Origin: Escherichia whittamii
GTDB lineage: Bacteria > Pseudomonadota > Gammaproteobacteria > Enterobacterales > Enterobacteriaceae
Reading direction: 5' to 3'
Assembly: GCF_014836715.1 (NCBI RefSeq)
Contig: NZ_JACSQI010000010.1
Location: forward strand, 62,001-126,000
DNA: 64,000 nt
Below the pieces are notes generated by a model. That model was given only the letters and a program-made list of their open reading frames with translations. It did no database searches and was not told the DNA's origin. A program made the position numbers and the translations under genes. Position 1 is the stretch's first letter. Each line of letters begins with the position of its first letter. Shown piece after piece: positions 53,633 through 62,983 of the stretch.

Positions 53633-54694
53633 ATGCTCGAAATGTTGATGCAATGGTATCGCCGCCGTTTTAGCGACCCGGAAGCGATTGCCTTGCTGGT
53701 TATTTTAGTTGCCGGTTTTGGCATTATCTTTTTCTTTAGTGGCCTGCTCGCGCCGTTGCTGGTGGCTATTGTGCTGGCCTATTTGCTGGAATGGCCCACT
53801 GTGCGCCTGCAATCTATTGGCTGTTCCCGCCGTTGGGCAACGTCGATTGTATTGGTGGTTTTTGTCGGTATTTTGCTGCTGATGGCGTTCGTGGTACTGC
53901 CTATCGCCTGGCAACAGGGCATTTATTTAATCCGCGATATGCCGGGCATGCTCAATAAGCTTTCAGATTTTGCTGCCACGTTGCCGCGCCGTTATCCGGC
54001 GTTGATGGACGCGGGCATTATTGATGCGATGGCTGACAATATGCGTAGCCGGATGCTTACCATGGGCGATTCAGTGGTAAAAATTTCTCTCGCCTCGCTG
54101 GTTGGTTTGCTGACCATTGCCGTCTATCTGGTGCTGGTGCCATTGATGGTCTTCTTCCTGCTGAAAGACAAAGAGCAAATGCTGAATGCCGTTCGTCGGG
54201 TGCTGCCGCGCAACCGTGGGCTGGCAGGGCAGGTGTGGAAGGAGATGAACCAGCAAATCACCAACTACATCCGTGGCAAGGTACTGGAGATGATTGTGGT
54301 GGGGATCGCCACCTGGCTGGGATTCTTACTCTTCGGGCTGAACTATTCGCTGCTGCTGGCGGTGCTGGTCGGTTTCTCGGTGCTTATTCCGTACATTGGC
54401 GCATTTGTGGTGACCATTCCGGTGGTTGGCGTGGCGCTATTCCAGTTTGGCGCCGGCACCGAGTTCTGGAGCTGCTTCGCGGTGTATCTGATTATCCAGG
54501 CGTTGGACGGTAACTTACTCGTACCGGTGTTGTTCTCTGAAGCAGTTAACCTGCATCCGCTGGTGATTATTTTATCAGTGGTGATTTTCGGCGGGCTGTG
54601 GGGATTCTGGGGCGTATTCTTCGCTATTCCACTGGCGACGCTAATCAAAGCGGTAATCCATGCCTGGCCGGATGGACAAATCGCGCAAGAGTAA
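53633..54694 (+). CDS. perM: PerM, AI-2E family membrane permease
   Basis: A 353-residue inner-membrane protein with about seven to eight hydrophobic segments, of the AI-2E transporter (UPF0118) family. Seen: segment pairs near 15-55 (IALLVILVAGFGIIFFFSGL) and 65-90, a soluble loop (about 100-150), and the family region YIGAFVVTIPVVGVALFQFG and GGLWGFWGVFFAIPLATLIK. The substrate is not known with certainty. It is divergent from bepA and convergent with bcp. Confidence 0.93.
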   Translation: MLEMLMQWYRRRFSDPEAIALLVILVAGFGIIFFFSGLLAPLLVAIVLAYLLEWPTVRLQSIGCSRRWATSIVLVVFVGILLLMAFVVLPIAWQQGIYLIRDMPGMLNKLSDFAATLPRRYPALMDAGIIDAMADNMRSRMLTMGDSVVKISLASLVGLLTIAVYLVLVPLMVFFLLKDKEQMLNAVRRVLPRNRGLAGQVWKEMNQQITNYIRGKVLEMIVVGIATWLGFLLFGLNYSLLLAVLVGFSVLIPYIGAFVVTIPVVGVALFQFGAGTEFWSCFAVYLIIQALDGNLLVPVLFSEAVNLHPLVIILSVVIFGGLWGFWGVFFAIPLATLIKAVIHAWPDGQIAQE

Positions 54695-54726
54695 TCTTCA
54701 TTCCAATATATCACCGGATATGAAGT

Positions 54727-54752
54727 GTGCTGGCCGCAAGCGCAGCCAGCAC
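54727..54752. terminator. Hairpin between convergent perM and bcp
   Basis: GTGCTGGC / GCCAGCAC stem with an inner CGC/GCG extension. There is no clear T-run; it probably marks both 3' ends. Confidence 0.55.
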
Positions 54753-54769
54753 GGAATGGAGCAAAGTAA

Positions 54770-55240
54770 TCAGGCGTGTTCTTTTAGCCAGTTAAGCACT
54801 ACGTCGTGGTGATTGCTGGTTTTGAAATCGTCAAATACGTGTTCGATTTTGCCGTTGGCATCGATCAGGAAGCTGATGCGGTGAATACCATCGTAGGTTT
54901 TACCCATGAAAGACTTCTCGCCCCAGACGCCGAATTGTTCGCATACCTGGTGGTCCTCATCGGACAGAAGCGTAAAGTTAAGCAGTTCTTTATCTGCGAA
55001 ACGGGAGAGTTTTTCGGGTTTATCGGTACTGATACCCAGCACATCAACGCCCACTTTTTTTAACTCTTCCATGTTATCGCGTAAGCCGCAGGCCTGTACG
55101 GTACAGCCGGGGGTCATGGCTTTCGGGTAGAAATAAACCAGAACACGCTGTCCCTGGAAGTCGGTCAAATTAACTTGTTCTCCGTCTTGATCCGGCAAGC
55201 TAAATTTCGGTGCGATGTCACCGGCTTTCAGTGGATTCAT
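54770..55240 (-). CDS. bcp: Bcp, thiol peroxidase (PrxQ type)
   Basis: Cytoplasmic peroxiredoxin that reduces H2O2 and organic peroxides using thioredoxin/glutaredoxin. In 156 residues: FYPKAMTPGCTVQACGLRDN with peroxidatic Cys46 and resolving Cys51. The start ATG overlaps the gcvR stop by one base (TAATG), so translation of the two genes is coupled. Confidence 0.97.
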   Translation of the reverse strand: MNPLKAGDIAPKFSLPDQDGEQVNLTDFQGQRVLVYFYPKAMTPGCTVQACGLRDNMEELKKVGVDVLGISTDKPEKLSRFADKELLNFTLLSDEDHQVCEQFGVWGEKSFMGKTYDGIHRISFLIDANGKIEHVFDDFKTSNHHDVVLNWLKEHA

Positions 55241-55812
55241 TACTTAACTCCATCCTGTTCATCATGTTGGGAATAATTGACGACGCTAATACTGCCTTGC
55301 GCATTGAGTTCTGTACATAGTGCTTTGAAGGCTTGTTCAATATTTGCTGAGTCCGCAGACGCCGGGCTGTGAGCGGTGATCTGAATATGTAGCTGCGCAG
55401 CCCGTTCATTTTCAGCAGGTTGCGTGCGTGATACCAGCTCTGCAATGTTCATATGGTGCGCGTCAAAAAGTGCGGTAAAGCGCTCAATTAAATGCGGTGA
55501 ATCTGCCACATCGATCTGAACCCAGACAGATGCGGGCATCGGCGGACGCGGACGAGCCGTCGTGCGCTTCATCACGATTAAAAGATCCAGTTCGGCACCT
55601 TTCAACGGTAACGTTGATTCGATCAAGGTGATGGCGTTCCATGAACCGGAAAGCAGCATGATAAAGGTGAACTCTTCTCCCAACATTGCCAGGCGACTGT
55701 CTTCAATATTACAGCCGCAACTACTGACATGACGGGTGATAGTGTTCACAATTCCTGGGCGATCGGCACCCAGCGCAGTGATCACCAGATAATGTTGCGA
55801 TGACAGTGTCAA
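55240..55812 (-). CDS. gcvR: GcvR, regulator of the glycine cleavage system
   Basis: Binds GcvA and, without glycine, turns it into a repressor of gcvTHP. In 190 residues: two ACT domains (HYLVITALGADRPGIVNTIT near the start, and SVWVQIDVADSPHLIERFTAL near 95). The established start is a TTG (55812-55810) with GAAGGA upstream; the frame is open 34 codons further upstream, but these lie over the dapA-facing promoter region and look unlike an ACT protein. Confidence 0.9.
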   Translation of the reverse strand: MTLSSQHYLVITALGADRPGIVNTITRHVSSCGCNIEDSRLAMLGEEFTFIMLLSGSWNAITLIESTLPLKGAELDLLIVMKRTTARPRPPMPASVWVQIDVADSPHLIERFTALFDAHHMNIAELVSRTQPAENERAAQLHIQITAHSPASADSANIEQAFKALCTELNAQGSISVVNYSQHDEQDGVK

Positions 55813-55958
55813 ACCGGTTATTCCTTCAAGGGGGAGAGTAGCTCTTAAGGAAAGCATAAAAAAAACATGCATACAACAATCAGAACGGTTCTGTCTGCTT
55901 GCTTTTAATGCCATACCAAACGTACCATTGAGGCACTTGTTTGCACAGAGGATGGCCC

Positions 55959-56837
55959 ATGTTCACGGGAAGTATTGTCGCGATTGTTACTCCGATGGAT
56001 GAAAAAGGTAATGTCTGTCGGGCTAGCTTAAAAAAACTGATTGATTATCATGTCGCCAGCGGTACTTCGGCGATTGTTTCTGTAGGCACCACTGGTGAGT
56101 CCGCTACCCTGAATCATGACGAACATGTTGATGTGGTAATGATGACGCTGGAGCTCGCTGACGGGCGTATTCCGGTAATTGCCGGAACTGGTGCTAACGC
56201 TACTGCGGAAGCCATTAGCCTGACGCAGCGTTTCAACAACAGCGGTATCGTTGGCTGCCTGACGGTGACCCCTTATTACAACCGCCCGTCGCAGGAAGGT
56301 CTGTATCAGCATTTCAAAGCCATCGCTGAACATACTGACCTGCCGCAAATCCTGTATAATGTGCCGTCCCGTACTGGCTGCGATCTGCTACCAGAAACGG
56401 TGGGCCGTCTGGCGAAAGTCAAAAATATTGTCGGAATCAAAGAAGCAACAGGGAACTTAACGCGGGTAAACCAGATCAAAGAGCTGGTTTCAGACGATTT
56501 TGTTCTGCTGAGCGGCGATGATGCGAGCACGTTGGACTTCATGCAGTTAGGTGGTCATGGCGTTATTTCCGTTACGGCTAACGTCGCAGCGCGTGATATG
56601 GCCCAGATGTGCAAACTGGCGGCAGAAGGGCATTTTGCCGAGGCACGCGTTATTAATCAGCGTCTGATGCCATTACACAACAAACTATTTGTCGAACCCA
56701 ATCCAATCCCGGTGAAATGGGCATGTAAGGAACTGGGTCTTGTGGCGACCGATACGCTGCGCCTGCCAATGACGCCAATCACCGACAGTGGTCGTGAGAC
56801 GGTCAGAGCGGCGCTTAAGCATGCCGGTTTGCTGTAA
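55959..56837 (+). CDS. dapA: 4-Hydroxy-tetrahydrodipicolinate synthase
   Basis: Condenses pyruvate with aspartate semialdehyde, the first step toward lysine and meso-diaminopimelate; inhibited by lysine. A 292-residue TIM-barrel with Schiff-base Lys161 in GIKEATGNL, Tyr133 in [10 protein letters not shown], and Thr44-Thr45 in GTTGES. The start at 55959 follows AGAGGA; the frame is open six codons upstream. bamC follows after 16 bp, and dapE at the right edge is a later step of the same pathway. Confidence 0.97.
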   Translation: MFTGSIVAIVTPMDEKGNVCRASLKKLIDYHVASGTSAIVSVGTTGESATLNHDEHVDVVMMTLELADGRIPVIAGTGANATAEAISLTQRFNNSGIVGCLTVTPYYNRPSQEGLYQHFKAIAEHTDLPQILYNVPSRTGCDLLPETVGRLAKVKNIVGIKEATGNLTRVNQIKELVSDDFVLLSGDDASTLDFMQLGGHGVISVTANVAARDMAQMCKLAAEGHFAEARVINQRLMPLHNKLFVEPNPIPVKWACKELGLVATDTLRLPMTPITDSGRETVRAALKHAGLL

Positions 56838-56853
56838 AGTTTAGGGAGATTTG

Positions 56854-57888
56854 ATGGCTTACTCTGTTCAAAAGTCGCGCCTGGCAAAGGTTGCGGGTGT
56901 ATCGCTTGTTTTATTACTCGCAGCCTGTAGTTCTGACTCACGCTATAAGCGTCAGGTGAGTGGTGATGAAGCCTATCTGGAAGCGGCACCGCTTGCGGAG
57001 CTTCATGCCCCGGCAGGAATGATTTTGCCGGTGACCTCTGGTGATTATGCAATCCCGGTGACCAACGGTAGTGGTGCTGTCGGTAAGGCGCTGGACATTC
57101 GTCCACCAGCCCAGCCGCTGGCACTGGTTTCTGGCGCGCGTACCCAGTTCACGGGCGATACCGCTTCACTGCTGGTGGAAAATGGTCGTGGCAATACTCT
57201 GTGGCCGCAGGTGGTTAGCGTGCTGCAGGCGAAAAACTATACCATTACCCAACGCGATGATGCCGGTCAGACGCTGACCACCGATTGGGTACAATGGAAC
57301 CGTCTGGACGAAGACGAGCAGTATCGTGGTCGTTATCAAATCTCTGTTAAACCGCAGGGTTATCAGCAGGCGGTAACGGTGAAATTGCTGAACCTGGAAC
57401 AGGCTGGCAAGCCGGTTGCAGATGCGGCGTCTATGCAGCGTTACAGCGCTGAGATGATGAACGTCATTTCCGCTGGCCTGGATAAATCCGTCACTGATGC
57501 GGCTAATGCAGCGCAAAATCGTGCTTCCACAACAATGGATGTACAAAGCGCCGCTGACGACACTGGTTTACCGATGTTGGTCGTGCGTGGTCCGTTCAAC
57601 GTAGTATGGCAACGTCTGCCTGCTGCGTTGGAAAAAGTGGGCATGAAAGTGACCGACAGCACTCGTTCACAAGGCAGCATGGCCGTAACTTACAAGCCAC
57701 TGTCTGACAGCGACTGGCAGGAACTGGGCGCGAGCGATCCAGGCCTGGCATCGGGCGACTACAAACTGCAGGTCGGTGATTTAGATAACCGCAGCAGCCT
57801 ACAGTTCATCGATCCGAAAGGTCATACGCTGACACAAAGCCAAAACGACGCACTGGTATCTGTCTTCCAGGCTGCGTTTAGCAAGTAA
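56854..57888 (+). CDS. bamC: BamC, outer-membrane assembly lipoprotein
   Basis: Lipoprotein of the BAM complex. In 344 residues: signal with LLLAAC (lipid Cys at 25, Ser at +2 for outer-membrane sorting), a long unstructured N-terminal stretch that binds BamD (about 26-95), and two helix-grip domains (about 100-215 and 225-340). The start ATG at 56854 follows GGGAG. It is in the dapA-bamC unit and ends at a terminator. Confidence 0.96.
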   Translation: MAYSVQKSRLAKVAGVSLVLLLAACSSDSRYKRQVSGDEAYLEAAPLAELHAPAGMILPVTSGDYAIPVTNGSGAVGKALDIRPPAQPLALVSGARTQFTGDTASLLVENGRGNTLWPQVVSVLQAKNYTITQRDDAGQTLTTDWVQWNRLDEDEQYRGRYQISVKPQGYQQAVTVKLLNLEQAGKPVADAASMQRYSAEMMNVISAGLDKSVTDAANAAQNRASTTMDVQSAADDTGLPMLVVRGPFNVVWQRLPAALEKVGMKVTDSTRSQGSMAVTYKPLSDSDWQELGASDPGLASGDYKLQVGDLDNRSSLQFIDPKGHTLTQSQNDALVSVFQAAFSK

Positions 57889-57894
57889 AAATAC

Positions 57895-57921
57895 AGGGCT
57901 GGAGTCTTCCGGCCCTTTTTT
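57895..57921 (+). terminator. Intrinsic terminator after bamC
   Basis: AGGGC-T-GGA ... TCC-GGCCCT stem followed by TTTTTT. Confidence 0.85.
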
Positions 57922-57931
57922 CTGATATGAT

Positions 57932-57947
57932 ACGCAAACGTGTGCGT
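57932..57947 (+). promoter_or_regulatory. PurR box of purC
   Basis: ACGCAAACGTGTGCGT, a 16-bp palindrome one or two bases from the PurR consensus, about 150 bp upstream of purC, preceded by TGATATGATA (possible -10). Confidence 0.8.
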
Positions 57948-58000
57948 CGGCAGAAAAACGCGATTTTAGCGGTAATTCGCACGAAATTTGTTTGTCGGAC

Positions 58001-58046
58001 GTAGGTCGGATAAGGCGTTTACGGCGCAACCGACAAAACATCCGGC
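58001..58046. repeat. REP-like element in the purC leader
   Basis: GTAGGTCGGATAAGGCGTTT ... ACATCCGGC: an imperfect REP palindrome between the PurR box and purC. Its position in a 5' leader rather than a 3' end is unusual. Confidence 0.65.
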
Positions 58047-58100
58047 ACACCAGACAGCAAAAGATTTTAAAACGTTAATTCACACCCAGGAGTGATAAAG

Positions 58101-58814
58101 ATGCAAAAGCAAGCTGAGTTGTATCGTGGTAAAGCGAAAACCGTATACAGCACGGAAAACCCGGACCTGTTGGTGCTCGAATTCCGCAATGATACGTCAG
58201 CAGGGGATGGCGCGCGCATTGAGCAGTTTGATCGCAAAGGTATGGTGAACAACAAGTTCAACTACTTCATTATGAGCAAACTGGCTGAAGCGGGTATCCC
58301 GACTCAAATGGAGCGTCTGCTCTCTGATACCGAATGTCTGGTGAAAAAACTGGATATGGTGCCGGTTGAGTGTGTCGTGCGTAACCGTGCTGCTGGCTCT
58401 CTGGTGAAACGTCTTGGAATCGAAGAAGGTATTGAGCTGAACCCACCGCTGTTCGATCTGTTCCTGAAAAACGACGCTATGCACGACCCAATGGTCAACG
58501 AATCTTACTGCGAAACCTTTGGCTGGGTAAGCAAAGAGAATCTGGCGCGTATGAAAGAGCTGACCTACAAAGCGAACGACGTGCTGAAAAAACTGTTCGA
58601 CGATGCAGGTCTGATTCTGGTCGACTTCAAGCTGGAATTTGGCCTGTACAAAGGCGAAGTGGTGCTGGGCGATGAGTTCTCCCCGGACGGTAGCCGCCTG
58701 TGGGACAAAGAAACGCTGGAGAAAATGGACAAAGACCGTTTCCGCCAGAGCCTCGGTGGCCTGATCGAAGCCTATGAAGCCGTCGCCCGCCGCCTGGGTG
58801 TACAGCTGGACTGA
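58101..58814 (+). CDS. purC: SAICAR synthetase
   Basis: Joins CAIR and aspartate with ATP in purine synthesis. In 237 residues: [13 protein letters not shown], the family signatures [13 protein letters not shown] and [11 protein letters not shown], and [12 protein letters not shown]. An AGGAGTG site lies before the ATG at 58101. PurR box at 57932; a strong hairpin closes the unit. Confidence 0.97.
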
Positions 58815-58826
58815 TTTTTCTGTTCA

Positions 58827-58859
58827 TCATCTTGCCGTGCTGCTGGCACGGCAAGATGA
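58827..58859 (+). terminator. Hairpin terminator after purC
   Basis: Perfect 13-bp stem TCATCTTGCCGTG / CACGGCAAGATGA with a 7-base loop, without a long T-run downstream. Confidence 0.7.
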
Positions 58860-58981
58860 CCGCTCTTGTAAGACGTGAATTGAACGCTCATTCCTCCATC
58901 ATTTCCTCCCGCTTTCCTGTGGTAATCTTCCTCTGAACGACCTACGATCATTCCTATAATGAATATATTGTTGAGGTATCT

Positions 58982-59845
58982 ATGCGCTGGCAAGGGCGTC
59001 GTGAAAGTGACAATGTTGAAGACAGGCGAAACAGCTCCGGTGGTCCGTCAATGGGTGGTCCCGGTTTTCGCCTACCAACCGGTAAAGGTGGGTTAATTTT
59101 ATTGGTGGTTGTTTTGGTTGCTGGCTACTATGGTGTTGATTTAACTGGATTGATGACCGGACAGCCAGTTTCACAACAGCAATCAACGCGTTCAATTAGC
59201 CCAAATGAAGACGAAGCGGCAAAATTCACCTCGGTGATTCTGGCAACCACGGAAGATACCTGGGGACAGCAATTCGAGAAGATGGGTAAGGCCTATCAGC
59301 AACCGAAGCTGGTAATGTACCGTGGAATGACTCGCACTGGTTGCGGGGCGGGGCAATCCATTATGGGACCGTTTTATTGCCCGGCGGATGGCACAGTCTA
59401 TATCGATCTCTCCTTCTATGATGACATGAAAGACAAACTGGGCGCGGATGGTGATTTTGCCCAAGGGTACGTTATCGCCCATGAAGTCGGTCATCACGTG
59501 CAGAAACTGTTAGGCATCGAGCCGAAAGTCCGTCAGCTGCAACAAAACGCGACGCAAGCGGAAGCCAACCGCTTATCTGTGCGTATGGAACTCCAGGCCG
59601 ACTGCTTTGCCGGTGTCTGGGGGCATAGCATGCAGCAGCAAGGTGTTCTGGAAACCGGCGATCTGGAAGAGGCGCTGAACGCGGCGCAGGCCATCGGCGA
59701 TGACCGTTTACAACAGCAAAGTCAGGGGCAGGTTGTGCCAGATAGCTTTACTCATGGCACATCTCAGCAACGCTACAGCTGGTTTAAACGTGGCTTCGAC
59801 AGCGGCGATCCGGCACAATGCAATACTTTCGGTAAAAGCATTTAA
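58982..59845 (+). CDS. ypfJ: YpfJ, neutral zinc metallopeptidase family protein
   Basis: A 287-residue membrane-anchored protein: cytoplasmic start, one membrane segment (about 38-58, [18 protein letters not shown]), then a periplasmic domain with zinc motif HEVGH (His167, Glu168, His171) and conserved [15 protein letters not shown] downstream that would supply the third ligand. It has the zincin pattern of the putative neutral zinc metallopeptidases; the substrate is unknown. 14 bp separate it from tmcA. Confidence 0.9.
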   Translation: MRWQGRRESDNVEDRRNSSGGPSMGGPGFRLPTGKGGLILLVVVLVAGYYGVDLTGLMTGQPVSQQQSTRSISPNEDEAAKFTSVILATTEDTWGQQFEKMGKAYQQPKLVMYRGMTRTGCGAGQSIMGPFYCPADGTVYIDLSFYDDMKDKLGADGDFAQGYVIAHEVGHHVQKLLGIEPKVRQLQQNATQAEANRLSVRMELQADCFAGVWGHSMQQQGVLETGDLEEALNAAQAIGDDRLQQQSQGQVVPDSFTHGTSQQRYSWFKRGFDSGDPAQCNTFGKSI

Positions 59846-59859
59846 CTTCCGGGGCAGGG

Positions 59860-61875
59860 ATGGCTGAACTGACTGCGCTTCATACATTAACAGCGCAAAT
59901 GAAACGCGAAGGGATTCGCCGCTTGTTGGTGTTGAGCGGCGAAGGAAGTTGGTGCGGTGAGCATGCGCTTAAGTTGCGTGAAGCATTACCGGGCGACTGG
60001 CTGTGGGTTTCGCCACAGCCAGCTTCTGAAAACCACTGTACGCCATCTGCGCTGCAAACTTTACTTGGGCGCGAGTTTCAGCATGCGGTATTCGATGCCC
60101 GCCAGGGCTTTGATGCCGCCGCTTTTGCGGCCCTTAGCGGAACGCTGAAAGCGGGAAGCTGGCTGGTGTTGTTGCTCCCCGTGTGGGAAGAATGGGAAAA
60201 CCATCCTGATGTCGATTCGCTGCGCTGGAGTGATTGCCCTGGTCCTGTTGCGGCTCCGCATTTTGTCCAACATCTCAAACGCGTACTTGCGGCGGATAAC
60301 AACGCTATCCTCTGGCGGCAAAATCAGCCGTTCACGTTGGTGCATTTTGCTCCCCGTACTGACTGGCAACCTGCTACCGGCGCACCACAACCAGAACAAC
60401 AGCACATATTACAGCAACTGCTGACCATACCGCCGGGCGTGGCAGTAGTAACCGCTGCGCGCGGGCGCGGTAAGTCGGCGTTGGCGGGGCAGCTCATTTC
60501 CCGTATCTCTGGCAGTGCGATTGTTACAGCACCTGCGAAGGCTGCAACGGATGTGCTGGCGCAGTTTGCGGGCGAGAAGTATCGCTTTGTGGCGCCAGAT
60601 GCCTTATTAGCCAGTGATGAAAAAGCTGACTGGCTGGTGGTTGACGAAGCTGCAGCCATTCCTGCGCCACTGTTGCATCAGCTGGTATCGCGTTTCTCAC
60701 GCACCTTGTTAACTACCACGGTACAGGGTTATGAAGGTACCGGACGAGGATTTTTGCTGAAGTTTTGCGCTCGCTTTCCGCGCCTTCAGCGCTTTGAATT
60801 GCAACAGCCGATCCGCTGGGCGCAGGGCTGTCCACTGGAAAAAATAGTCGGTGAGGCACTGGTTTTTGACGACGAAAACTTCACTCACGAACCAGAAGGT
60901 GACATCGTCATTTCCGCTTTTGAACAGACGCTATGGCAAAGCCATCCGGATACACCGTTAAAGGTGTATCAGCTATTGTCTGGTGCGCATTACCGGACAT
61001 CCCCCCTGGATTTACGCCGGATGATGGATGCACCTGGGCAACATTTTTTACAGGCGGCTTGCGAAAACGAGATTGCCGGGGCGCTGTGGCTGGTGGATGA
61101 GGGCGGATTATCGGAAGAACTCAGTCAGGCGGTATGGGCGGGTTATCGTCGTCCACGGGGCAATCTGGTGGCTCAGTCGCTGGCGGCACACGGCAGCAAT
61201 CCAGTTGCGGCGATGTTGTGCGGTAGACGTGTCAGCCGGATTGCAGTCCACCCGGCACGTCAGCGCGAAGGTGTTGGGCAACAGCTTATTGCCAGCGCTT
61301 TGGAATATACGCATGGCCTCGACTACCTTTCGGTAAGCTTTGGCTACACCGAGGAATTATGGCGTTTCTGGCAACGATGCGGTTTTGTGTTGGTGCGGAT
61401 GGGCAATCATCGCGAAGCCAGCAGCGGCTGTTATACGGCGATGGCGTTGTTACCGATTAGCGAAGCGGGTAAACAACTGGCAGAACGTGAGCATTTTCGT
61501 TTACGCCGCGATGCGCAAATTCTCTCGCAGTGGAATGGCGAAACTATTCCAGTCGATCCGCTTAACAATATCGTGATTACTGACGGCGACTGGCTGGAAC
61601 TAGCTGGTTTTGCTTTCGCTCATCGTCCGCTTTTAACGTCGTTAGGCTGTTTAATGCGTCTACTGAAAATCAGCGAACTGACATTACCAGCGCTTCGTGG
61701 GCGTTTGCAGAAAAACGTCAGCGACGCGCAGTTATGTACCACACTTAAACTTTCGGGGCGTAAGGCGTTGTTGGCCCATCAGCGTGAAGAGGCGGCACAG
61801 GCGCTATTTGCACTTGATGATGCCCGCACTGAACGCCTGCGCGATCGCATAACGCAATGGCAATTTTTTCACTGA
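59860..61875 (+). CDS. tmcA: TmcA, tRNA-Met cytidine acetyltransferase
   Basis: Adds N4-acetyl to the wobble cytidine (C34) of elongator tRNA-Met using acetyl-CoA and ATP, which prevents misreading of AUA. In 671 residues: an RNA-helicase-like module with P-loop AARGRGKSALAG (about 200) and Walker B WLVVDEAAAIP, a GNAT acetyltransferase domain (about 380-530; IAVHPARQREGVGQQLI), and a C-terminal tRNA-binding part. The start follows GGGGCAGGG. Confidence 0.96.
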   Translation: MAELTALHTLTAQMKREGIRRLLVLSGEGSWCGEHALKLREALPGDWLWVSPQPASENHCTPSALQTLLGREFQHAVFDARQGFDAAAFAALSGTLKAGSWLVLLLPVWEEWENHPDVDSLRWSDCPGPVAAPHFVQHLKRVLAADNNAILWRQNQPFTLVHFAPRTDWQPATGAPQPEQQHILQQLLTIPPGVAVVTAARGRGKSALAGQLISRISGSAIVTAPAKAATDVLAQFAGEKYRFVAPDALLASDEKADWLVVDEAAAIPAPLLHQLVSRFSRTLLTTTVQGYEGTGRGFLLKFCARFPRLQRFELQQPIRWAQGCPLEKIVGEALVFDDENFTHEPEGDIVISAFEQTLWQSHPDTPLKVYQLLSGAHYRTSPLDLRRMMDAPGQHFLQAACENEIAGALWLVDEGGLSEELSQAVWAGYRRPRGNLVAQSLAAHGSNPVAAMLCGRRVSRIAVHPARQREGVGQQLIASALEYTHGLDYLSVSFGYTEELWRFWQRCGFVLVRMGNHREASSGCYTAMALLPISEAGKQLAEREHFRLRRDAQILSQWNGETIPVDPLNNIVITDGDWLELAGFAFAHRPLLTSLGCLMRLLKISELTLPALRGRLQKNVSDAQLCTTLKLSGRKALLAHQREEAAQALFALDDARTERLRDRITQWQFFH

Positions 61876-61948
61876 CTCCTTCAATTTTATCCCATGGTCA
61901 TTGTGAGTCAGCGGCGTAAAATTAATGACATCAGTTAAGGAGTTCGCC

Positions 61949-62647
61949 ATGAAACATGACCATTTTGTTGTTCAAAGCCCGGATAAACCTGCGCAACAGT
62001 TGTTGCTGCTTTTTCACGGCGTCGGCGATAACCCAGTAGCGATGGGGGAGATCGGCAGTTGGTTTGCACCGTTGTTCCCGGATGCGCTGGTGGTGAGTGT
62101 CGGTGGCGCCCAGCCGAGCGGTAATCCGGCTGGACGTCAGTGGTTTTCGGTGCAGGGCATAACGGAAGAAAACCGCCAGGCGCGCGTGGATGCCATCATG
62201 CCGACCTTTATTGAGACGGTGCGCTACTGGCAGAAACAGAGCGGAGTAGCGGCTAACGCTACGGCGCTAATCGGTTTCTCACAAGGCGCGATTATGGCTC
62301 TGGAGAGTATTAAAGCCGAACCGGGCCTTGCCTCACGCGTCATTGCTTTTAATGGACGCTATGCCAGCCTGCCGGAAACGGCTTCTACGGCCACGACAAT
62401 TCACTTGATCCATGGTGGTGAAGATCCGGTTATCGATCTGGCGCATGCGGTTGCGGCACAAGAAGCGTTAATTAATGCGGGTGGTGATGTGACGCTGGAT
62501 ATTGTGGAAGATTTGGGCCATGCGATCGACAATCGTAGTATGCAGTTTGCCCTTGATCACTTGCGTTATACCATACCGAAACATTACTTCGATGAAGCGT
62601 TAAGCGGGGGCAAGCCCGGCGATGATGATGTGATTGAAATGATGTAA
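61949..62647 (+). CDS. ypfH: YpfH, alpha/beta-hydrolase esterase
   Basis: A 232-residue cytoplasmic carboxylesterase of the phospholipase/carboxylesterase type. Seen: LLFHGVGDNP oxyanion region, nucleophile GFSQG (Ser111), acid in HLIHGGEDPVI, and catalytic His in DLGHAID. The start MKHDHF at 61949 follows AAGGAG; the frame is open eight codons upstream. The natural substrate is unknown. Confidence 0.93.
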   Translation: MKHDHFVVQSPDKPAQQLLLLFHGVGDNPVAMGEIGSWFAPLFPDALVVSVGGAQPSGNPAGRQWFSVQGITEENRQARVDAIMPTFIETVRYWQKQSGVAANATALIGFSQGAIMALESIKAEPGLASRVIAFNGRYASLPETASTATTIHLIHGGEDPVIDLAHAVAAQEALINAGGDVTLDIVEDLGHAIDNRSMQFALDHLRYTIPKHYFDEALSGGKPGDDDVIEMM

Positions 62648-62658
62648 TAATAGACGAG

Positions 62659-62742
62659 TAGGCCTGATAAGACGCGTGAGCGTCGCATCAGGCATCGTTC
62701 ACCATTGCCGGATGCGGCGTGAACGCCTTATCCGGCCTACGG
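62659..62742. repeat. BIME (REP pair) between ypfH and ypfN
   Basis: Two REP units in opposing orientation, 62659-62695 (TAGGCCTGATAAGACGCG ... GCATCAGGC) and 62706-62742 (GCCGGATGCGGCGTGAACGC ... TATCCGGCCTAC), between convergent genes. Confidence 0.9.
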
Positions 62743-62755
62743 TTGAGCGCCCAGC

Positions 62756-62956
62756 TTACTTCTTCGGTTGATCCTTCTTCGGCCAGTCGTCGTCATCGTC
62801 CCACTTATCGTTGAAATCACGATGCGGGGGAAGCTCCGGCTTGTTGGCGAGAAATTTCTTATGGTCGATGCGCTTGAGATCTTTAATCACGTTCAGCAGG
62901 ACGCCGACCAAAAAGACAATCACCAGAATCCACCAATATTTAGCCAGCCAGTCCAT
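62756..62956 (-). CDS. ypfN: YpfN, small membrane protein (UPF0370)
   Basis: A 66-residue protein: one N-terminal membrane segment (about 4-26, [20 protein letters not shown]), then a charged cytosolic or periplasmic tail rich in Lys and Asp ([20 protein letters not shown]). The function is unknown. AAGAGGAAATA precedes the ATG. It is downstream of dapE in the same direction, 27 bp apart, so it is probably co-transcribed. Confidence 0.9.
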   Translation of the reverse strand: MDWLAKYWWILVIVFLVGVLLNVIKDLKRIDHKKFLANKPELPPHRDFNDKWDDDDDWPKKDQPKK

Positions 62957-62983
62957 GCTTATTTCCTCTTACAGAACGACTCA

